From Streptomyces umbrinus (GTDB taxonomy: Bacteria; Actinomycetota; Actinomycetes; Streptomycetales; Streptomycetaceae): a DNA stretch of 64,000 bases. The translations under genes and the position numbers were made by a program. The notes under the pieces were generated by a model. It had not been told where the DNA came from, ran no database searches, and saw only the letters and a list, made by a program, of their open reading frames with translations. Shown here one piece after another: positions 59,019 through 64,000 of this stretch (position 1 is its first letter; each line of letters opens with the position of its first letter). The stretch covers positions 8,804,001 to 8,868,000 of the forward strand of contig NZ_JAUSZI010000002.1 of the NCBI RefSeq assembly GCF_030817415.1. The letters run 5' to 3'.

Positions 59019-60269
59019 TCAATCTGCGGGTCCGGTGGGGGCTGGGCGCGCAGTTCCCCGCGCCCCTATCGGGGCGCGGTCCCGCAGCATGGGCGCGACC
59101 GTCACGAGTCGCGTGATCCCGAACCCCGCCAACAGCACCCGGTGATCCACGAGTTCGACCAAACCCGCGCCCAGCGCCAGGCCCACCGCCGTCGGGGCGA
59201 ACAGCAGGGTGTTGGCGGTCGCCGTCGTACGGCCCAGCAGGGCGTCCGGCGTCTCGCGCTGGACTGCGGTGAGTGCCGCGATCAGTACGCAGGGGAGTCC
59301 GACGCCGACCGCCGCGGCCGAGGCGAGGACCACCGCGTCGTAGGGGAGCGCGCGGGCCGTCACGGCAACGGCGGTGAGCGCGATGCCGTATCCGGCGAAC
59401 CGGCGTTCGCCCAGGCGGCGCAGGAGCGGGCCCGCGGCCAGCCCGACCGCCACCGAGCCGACGCCCTGGGCGACGTACAGGACACCCACGTACGCGGGGG
59501 AGTGGCCGAGGCCCTCCGCCACCGCGTAGATCGTCGCGCCGTTGAGGCCGGAGAAGAGCATGGTCGTGCCGCCCGCGAGGACGAGCGGGCGCAGGGCCGG
59601 GTGGCCCCACAAGTAGCGGGCGCCTTCGGCCGTTTGGGCGCGCCAGCCGGTCGTGGCGGGGGCCGTGAGCGGCTTCGGCTCGTGGACGCGCAGGAGCGTG
59701 TAGAGGCCCGCGGCCAGGGCGAAGGTGACCGCGTCCAGGAGTGCGACGCGGGCGCCCCCGTACGCCGCGTACAGGCCGGCTCCCGCGAGCGGGGCGAGGA
59801 GTTTCATGCCCTCGTTGGCCGTCATGCGCAGGCCGTTGAAGTCGCCGAGGAGCTGTTTGTCGACGGCCGTGGCCACCAGGGCCGACTCCGCCGCGTCGTG
59901 GACGACGCCGGCCGCTCCGTAGACGAGGAGCACGGTGAAGAGGATCCACAGGGTGCCGGGGGAGTCGACGGCGAACAGGGGCAGCAGGAGTGCGGCCAGG
60001 CCCAGGTTCGTCCACACCAGCAGGGGCCGGCGGCGGGTGCGGTCCGCGAGGGTGCCCAGGGCCGGGCCGATCAGCGTGGGCGCCCAGAGGGCGAAGACGC
60101 AGAGGGCTGCCAGGCCGTCCGAGCCGGTCAGGTCCTTCACCCAGATCCCGGACACCAGCCACATCGCCGACGAGCCGAACCCGGAGACCACGACTCCGCC
60201 GAGGTACAGACCCGCGTTGCGGTCTCGCAGGACACGGGTCACCGCCCATGTCTGTGTCCATGTCGTCAT
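59019..60269 (-). CDS. Major facilitator superfamily transporter
   Basis: The 416-residue protein has about twelve membrane helices with the MFS loop LGTLADRTRRRPLLVW near residue 70 and a helix-rich second half (GVLYVAQGVGSVAVGLAAGP). It matches actinobacterial MFS exporters of the enterobactin-type or drug-efflux type; substrate unknown. The last 18 residues (APIGARGTARPAPTGPAD) and the stop are read from repeat family A, so the native C-terminus has been replaced. Its stop abuts the stop of the converging gene with no gap. Confidence 0.85.
   Translation of the reverse strand: MTTWTQTWAVTRVLRDRNAGLYLGGVVVSGFGSSAMWLVSGIWVKDLTGSDGLAALCVFALWAPTLIGPALGTLADRTRRRPLLVWTNLGLAALLLPLFAVDSPGTLWILFTVLLVYGAAGVVHDAAESALVATAVDKQLLGDFNGLRMTANEGMKLLAPLAGAGLYAAYGGARVALLDAVTFALAAGLYTLLRVHEPKPLTAPATTGWRAQTAEGARYLWGHPALRPLVLAGGTTMLFSGLNGATIYAVAEGLGHSPAYVGVLYVAQGVGSVAVGLAAGPLLRRLGERRFAGYGIALTAVAVTARALPYDAVVLASAAAVGVGLPCVLIAALTAVQRETPDALLGRTTATANTLLFAPTAVGLALGAGLVELVDHRVLLAGFGITRLVTVAPMLRDRAPIGARGTARPAPTGPAD
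59040..59069 (+). repeat. Dispersed repeat family A, copy inside an MFS coding end
   Basis: GGCTGGGCGCGCAGTTCCCC plus GCGCCCCTAT matches the core at 6364 with one change. Unlike the other copies it overlaps coding sequence (minus-strand MFS gene). Confidence 0.8.
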
Positions 60270-60419
60270 GCCTGGTCATCGTGGGGCTAAGGCTCCGGGC
60301 CGGGCATCGGGCAGGTGCCTTAGCGGGGACGCCGCCGGAGTGGCAGCGGGGCCGTCGGGATGAGGCCTCGCCGGGAGCCCGCCGTGCTTCAGCAGGGCTC
60401 CCCCCTGGCTCCCCCTGGC

Positions 60420-61388
60420 TCAGACGGTGAGGACGATCTTGCCCCGGGGGTGCCCCTTCTCCAGGTGGCGGATGGCGTCGGCGGCCTCGGCGAGTGGGTA
60501 GGTGCGGTCGATGGCCGGGCTGATCCTGTCCTGCTCGGCGAGTTCCTTGAGGGTCAGCAGGTCCTCGCGGCGCGCGATGGAGATGAGGTTGCGGAGGTTC
60601 TGGCCGATGAAGGGCGAGAGCGTGACGGCCCGCAGGCCGCGGCTCATGCCGCCGAAAAAGCTGGTCCCGCCCTCCCCGCCGACGATGACGAGGGTGCCGC
60701 GCGGAGTGAGGGCGCGGCGGAGGACGGGCAGGGGGCGAAGTCCCGCGTTGTCGACGATGACGTCGTAGCGGTGCGGACCGTCGGTGATGTCCTCGCGGGT
60801 GTAGTCGATGACGTGCGAGGCGCCCTGGGAGCGTACGAAGTCCGCGCCCGTGGGGCCGCAGACGCCGGTGACCTCGGCGCCGTACATCGCGGCGAGCTGG
60901 ACGGCGTAGCAGCCGACGCCGCCGGAGGCGCCGATGACGAGGACCTTCTGGCCCGGCTGCGGACGGCCCTTGCCGCTGAGGGCCTGGAGGGCGGTCATGC
61001 CGGACACGGGGAGGGCCACGGCCTGCTCGAAGGTGAGGTTGGCCGGTTTGAGGGCGATCTTCGCGGCCTTGGCGCGCGCGTACTGGGCGAACGAGCCCTC
61101 GCAGTTGCCGAAGACCTCGTCGCCCGGCTTGAACTCGGTCACCTTCGCCCCGACGGCCTCGACCCGTCCGGCGCCGTCCCAGCCGCGTACCGGGTTCTTG
61201 GGCTTACGGAGCCCCAGGGCGACACGCGCCACATAGGGCCGGCCCGTCATGAGGTGCCACACCTCGGGGCCGACGCCGGCCGCGCGCACCTCGACGAGCA
61301 CCTCGTCGTCGCCGGGCACGGGACGGCCGATGTCGCGCAGTTGCAGGAGGTCCGCTGATCCGTAGGCATCCTGAACGATCGCCTTCAT
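60420..61388 (-). CDS. Quinone oxidoreductase-like NAD(P)-dependent dehydrogenase
   Basis: The 322-residue medium-chain reductase without zinc ligands starts MKAIVQDAYGSADLLQLRDI. It has the NADPH-binding VLVIGASGGVGCYAVQLA near residue 145 and a LPVSGMTALQAL helix typical of quinone oxidoreductases. The electron acceptor is unknown. Upstream, CCGGATATCCCGGTG at 61418-61432 is nearly repeated as CCGGTATCCCGGTG at 61437-61450 (19-bp period), a candidate operator. Confidence 0.88.
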   Translation of the reverse strand: MKAIVQDAYGSADLLQLRDIGRPVPGDDEVLVEVRAAGVGPEVWHLMTGRPYVARVALGLRKPKNPVRGWDGAGRVEAVGAKVTEFKPGDEVFGNCEGSFAQYARAKAAKIALKPANLTFEQAVALPVSGMTALQALSGKGRPQPGQKVLVIGASGGVGCYAVQLAAMYGAEVTGVCGPTGADFVRSQGASHVIDYTREDITDGPHRYDVIVDNAGLRPLPVLRRALTPRGTLVIVGGEGGTSFFGGMSRGLRAVTLSPFIGQNLRNLISIARREDLLTLKELAEQDRISPAIDRTYPLAEAADAIRHLEKGHPRGKIVLTV

Positions 61389-61579
61389 GGCGTGGCTCCC
61401 CTTCACGGTCCCCGGCACCGGATATCCCGGTGACATCCGGTATCCCGGTGTGCACCGAGCATCTCGACGGCTCGAACGCCTGACCAGACTCCTGAGCACG
61501 ATCTTGGGAGTGGGAGCGATGAGTTTTCGTACGGCCGACGGTCTACCCCCTGAAGACCCCCTGACGAGAGGAGCCCGGC

Positions 61580-62185
61580 ATGGGCGACGACGGTACGACT
61601 CCGAGCACCCTTGACCTGGGGCCGCAGGCCCTGGTCGTGGCTCGCCTCGCGGAGGAGGTGGGCGAGGAGCAGCTCGACGCCGTGACGCCGTGTCCGGAGT
61701 ACGCGGTGCGCCATCTGCTCGGGCATCTGGCCGGGCTGTCAGCGGCCTTCCGGGACGCCGGGCGCAAGGACCTCGGGGCCACGACGGACACCGCTCCCAC
61801 CTCCCGGCTGCCGGACGTGACGCCGGGCTGGCGCGCCGAACTGCCCAAGGTGCTCGGCGAGTTGGCCGAGGCGTGGCGCGATCCGGCCGCGTGGGCGGGC
61901 GAGACCCGCGCGGGCGGTGTGGACCTGCCCGGCGAGGTCGCGGGTGTCGTCGCCGCCGATGAACTCGTCGTGCACGGCTGGGACCTGGCCCGGGCGACCG
62001 GTCAGCCGTACGCCCCCGACGCGGCGGCCCTGAACGCGGCGTACGCGATGCTCGCGCCCTCGGTGGACGATCCGTCGCGGGGGACCATCTTCGGACCGGT
62101 CGTGCCCGTGCCGGACGGGGCGCCCCTGCTGGACCGGGTGATCGGATTGAGCGGCCGGGACCCGGGGTGGGCGCCCACCGGCTGA
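61580..62185 (+). CDS. TIGR03086 / mycothiol-dependent maleylpyruvate isomerase-like protein
   Basis: The 201-residue DinB-like four-helix protein has the metal histidines in VRHLLGHLAGLSAAF near residue 46 and ELVVHGWDLARATGQP near 131, the signature of the actinobacterial TIGR03086/MDMPI family. Members use mycothiol or bind a metal; the reaction here is unknown. GAGAGGAGCCCGGC precedes ATG 61580. A hairpin ends the gene at 62257. Confidence 0.88.
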   Translation: MGDDGTTPSTLDLGPQALVVARLAEEVGEEQLDAVTPCPEYAVRHLLGHLAGLSAAFRDAGRKDLGATTDTAPTSRLPDVTPGWRAELPKVLGELAEAWRDPAAWAGETRAGGVDLPGEVAGVVAADELVVHGWDLARATGQPYAPDAAALNAAYAMLAPSVDDPSRGTIFGPVVPVPDGAPLLDRVIGLSGRDPGWAPTG

Positions 62186-62256
62186 CAGGGCATCACCGGC
62201 GGGGTGTCTTCGCCGGATTGCAGTGGCACATGGATGTGGCGGTGCTCGTGACGGGG

Positions 62257-62306
62257 CTGGAGCTTCGTGTACGTCGGGAATGAACCCGCTGTACGCGAAG
62301 CTCCAG
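62257..62306. terminator. Long hairpin after the TIGR03086 gene
   Basis: CTGGAGCTTCGTGTAC at 62257-62272 pairs with GTACGCGAAGCTCCAG at 62291-62306 at 15 of 16 positions, with an inner CGGG/CCCG stem in the loop. It starts 71 bases after the stop codon. Confidence 0.6.
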
Positions 62307-62392
62307 CTCCGTCGGCGTCACGAGGGCGAACGGGTTCGCCTGTCTTCCGAGGACGTCGGCGCGGCATCGGGCCCCGGCGTCGACTCGGACCC

Positions 62393-62490
62393 CTTTTGTC
62401 AGAAGCCTCGAACTTCTTTTGTCAGAAGCGTTGACGAAACACAGGCGCGCTCCTACTTTCATCGCGTCGTACTTCGTACGTCATATATGA
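62393..62490 (+). promoter_or_regulatory. GntR promoter region with direct repeats and a TCATATATGA palindrome
   Basis: CTTTTGTCAGAAGC occurs twice, at 62393-62406 and 62416-62429 (23-bp period). TCATATATGA at 62481-62490 is a perfect palindrome containing a possible -10 (TATATG), about 70 bases before the GntR start. Both are AT-rich outliers and fit operator sites. Confidence 0.5.
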
Positions 62491-62560
62491 GACGCGATAC
62501 GTGAGATCAGATACGCGAGCCCCCGATGTCCTGGGGACTCCGTTACCCCGAGAGGCGCGC

Positions 62561-63217
62561 ATGACCTCTGTGCCCACGCCGATCCCCTCCCGCACGCAGT
62601 TCGTGCTGGAAGGGATCAAACACCGCATCCTCACCGGGCAGTTGACCCCGGGACAGGCTCTGGTCGAGACCGAGCTCGCCGCACAGTTCGGGGTGTCCAA
62701 GACCCCGGTGCGCGAGGCGCTCAAGACCCTGGCCGGCACCGGGCTCGTCGTGATGAACCAGTACAAGGGCGTCACGGTGCGCATGGTGGACGCGGACATG
62801 GCGCGCGAGGTGTACGACGTGCGGCTGCTCCTGGAGCCGGAGGCGCTGCGGCGTTCCGTCCAGCGCGGCTCCTCCCTCGACACGGCGCGCGAGGCGCTCG
62901 AACGCGCCGACGCCGCCACCGACACCGCCCAACGCTCCCTCGCCAACCGCGAGTTCCACCGCTCCCTCTACGTCCGCTGCGGCAACCCGCTGCTCGGCCG
63001 GATGCTCGACGAGGTCCGTGACCAGGCCGCCCTGGTCTCCGCGGTCGCGTGGGCCGCCAACCCGTCCTGGGAGCGGGAGGCAACCGAGCACCGGGAGATC
63101 CTGCGGCTCGCCCTCGACGGCGACTCGGACGGCGCGGCGCGCGCCCTGCACTCGCACATCGCCTCGTTCGTGCAACGGGCCTTCCCCGAGGCCCAGGGAA
63201 AGGGTGAGCAGGAATGA
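62561..63217 (+). CDS. GntR/FadR-family transcriptional regulator
   Basis: The 218-residue protein has a GntR helix-turn-helix at about residues 13-75 (LEGIKHRILTGQLTPGQALV, then AAQFGVSKTPVREALKTLAG) and an FCD domain with metal-site histidines in NREFHRSLYVRCGNPLL, ATEHREILRLALDGD and ALHSHIASF. AGAGG lies upstream of ATG 62561. It overlaps the DapA-family gene as ATGA, so it probably responds to a sugar acid and controls the catabolic genes that follow. Confidence 0.92.
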   Translation: MTSVPTPIPSRTQFVLEGIKHRILTGQLTPGQALVETELAAQFGVSKTPVREALKTLAGTGLVVMNQYKGVTVRMVDADMAREVYDVRLLLEPEALRRSVQRGSSLDTAREALERADAATDTAQRSLANREFHRSLYVRCGNPLLGRMLDEVRDQAALVSAVAWAANPSWEREATEHREILRLALDGDSDGAARALHSHIASFVQRAFPEAQGKGEQE

Positions 63218-64000
63218 CCGCGACCACGACCGCGTTCGAGGCCGGGCGGGCCGCTCTCGCCGACGTGGTGGCGATCCCCGTGACCCCGTTCGCCGAGGAC
63301 GGTTCCATCGACCAGGAGGTCCACCGCGTCCTGCTGCGCCGGGTGCTCGACGGCGGCGTACGCATCCTCACGCCCAACGGCAACACCGGTGAGTTCTATG
63401 CCCTGAGCCCCGAAGAGCGGCGCACGGTAACGGAGTTGACCATCGAGGAGGCGGGGGGCCGGGCGACGATCCTGGTCGGTGTCGGGCACGATGTGCCGAC
63501 CGCCGTCGCCTCCGCCCGGCACGCCCGTGAGCTCGGGGCACAGATGGTGATGGTCCATCAGCCCGTCCACCCGTACGTCTCGGAGGGTGGCTGGGTCGAC
63601 TACCACCGGGCGATCGCAGAAGCGGTCCCCGAGCTGGGCGTCGTCCCGTACATCCGCAACCCGGTGCTCGCCGGCGCCCGGCTCGCCGAACTCGCCGACA
63701 CCTGCCCGAACGTCATCGGCGTGAAGTACGCCGTGCCGGACGCGGCCCGCTTCGCCGCGTTCGCGCGGGACGCCGGACTCGAACGCTTCGTGTGGGTGGC
63801 CGGGCTCGCGGAACCGTACGCGCCCTCGTACTTCTCGGCGGGCGCGACGGGCTTCACGTCCGGACTCGTGAACGTCGCCCCGGCCGTTTCGCTGAACATG
63901 ATCGAAGCGCTTCGATCCGGTGACTACGCGGGTGCCATGAAGGTCTGGGAGCAGATCCGCCGCTTCGAGGAGCTGCGCGCGGCCAACAACTCCGCCAACA
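63214..64000 (+). CDS. DapA-superfamily dehydratase/aldolase (partial, cut by window end)
   Basis: The visible 262 codons begin MTATTTAFEAGRAALADVVA. GNTGEFYALSPEERRTVTEL replaces the DapA GTTGE block, and the Schiff-base lysine is in NVIGVKYAVPD near residue 171. PVHPYVSEGGWVDYHRAIAE stands where DapA has the catalytic Tyr pair. This resembles 5-dehydro-4-deoxyglucarate dehydratase-like or sugar-acid aldolases rather than lysine DapA. It is coupled to the GntR gene, and udh and kdgD lie 5 kb away, so an aldarate role is likely. The C-terminus is missing. Confidence 0.8.
   Translation, partial: MTATTTAFEAGRAALADVVAIPVTPFAEDGSIDQEVHRVLLRRVLDGGVRILTPNGNTGEFYALSPEERRTVTELTIEEAGGRATILVGVGHDVPTAVASARHARELGAQMVMVHQPVHPYVSEGGWVDYHRAIAEAVPELGVVPYIRNPVLAGARLAELADTCPNVIGVKYAVPDAARFAAFARDAGLERFVWVAGLAEPYAPSYFSAGATGFTSGLVNVAPAVSLNMIEALRSGDYAGAMKVWEQIRRFEELRAANNSAN

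Noticed and set aside
1..64000. CRISPR arrays, insertion sequences and rRNA genes.
   Set aside because: No regularly spaced identical repeats with unique spacers, no transposase gene and no rRNA sequence were seen. The tandem repeats found have no spacers.

Overview
The window is chromosomal DNA of a Streptomyces or very close relative. The support is very high GC, near-universal G/C at third codon positions, many GTG and TTG starts, ATGA and GTGA stop/start overlaps, and typical streptomycete neighbourhoods: tkt-tal-zwf-opcA beside ctaB/ctaA, and the sufR-B-D-Rieske-C-S-U-T cluster. Apart from two edge genes (opcA at the left end, a DapA-like gene at the right end) the genes look intact.

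Layout. 1-5 kb: pentose phosphate operon on the minus strand (tkt, tal, zwf, opcA). 5-12.7 kb: heme O synthase, a small conserved gene, an amidohydrolase, a nucleotidyltransferase, heme A synthase, an ABC exporter and an AAC(3)-like acetyltransferase. 12.8-19.5 kb: the suf Fe-S assembly operon, with a SufR-type operator lying on an apparently leaderless start and an iron box upstream. 19.5-30 kb: secreted proteins (AbfB-like, lipase), VOC protein, SMR pump/TetR pair with tandem operators, two ECF sigma units, dapD and dapA. 30.2-34.5 kb: a small acidic protein, a Cys-rich protein, a holin-X-like membrane protein, an 11-residue-repeat DUF3618 protein, an ABM-like protein, an ArsR-like regulator and an SRPBCC protein. 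34.5-42.3 kb: secreted nuclease, a streptomycete-specific protein, PhoX with a PHO box, LysR and SDR genes.

42.57-44.59 kb is the most interesting locus. Three tandem Y-RNA-like noncoding RNAs lie directly upstream of a Ro60 orthologue (TROVE plus VWA, rsr). All three share a GTGCGAAGGCAG-type Ro-binding end held by terminal stems of different sequence, which is compensatory pairing. Y1 carries a circularly permuted tRNA-Met-like module that still has an anticodon arm with loop CTCATAA. Y2 is short and has no tRNA core. Y3 carries a permuted class II (tRNA-Leu-like) module with a variable arm and a UUCG-type capped acceptor stem.

44.6-64 kb is more accessory: GntR/ACC deaminase, a sugar ABC permease pair that has lost its binding protein beside a 35-bp inverted repeat, TerD, a polyol-type ABC operon with a dehydrogenase and DeoR regulator, and a hexuronate/aldarate catabolic set (uronate dehydrogenase, KdgD, a DapA-family protein). 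Intergenic spaces carry two families of dispersed palindromic repeats, in places assembled into modules of about 210-250 bp with inverted ends.
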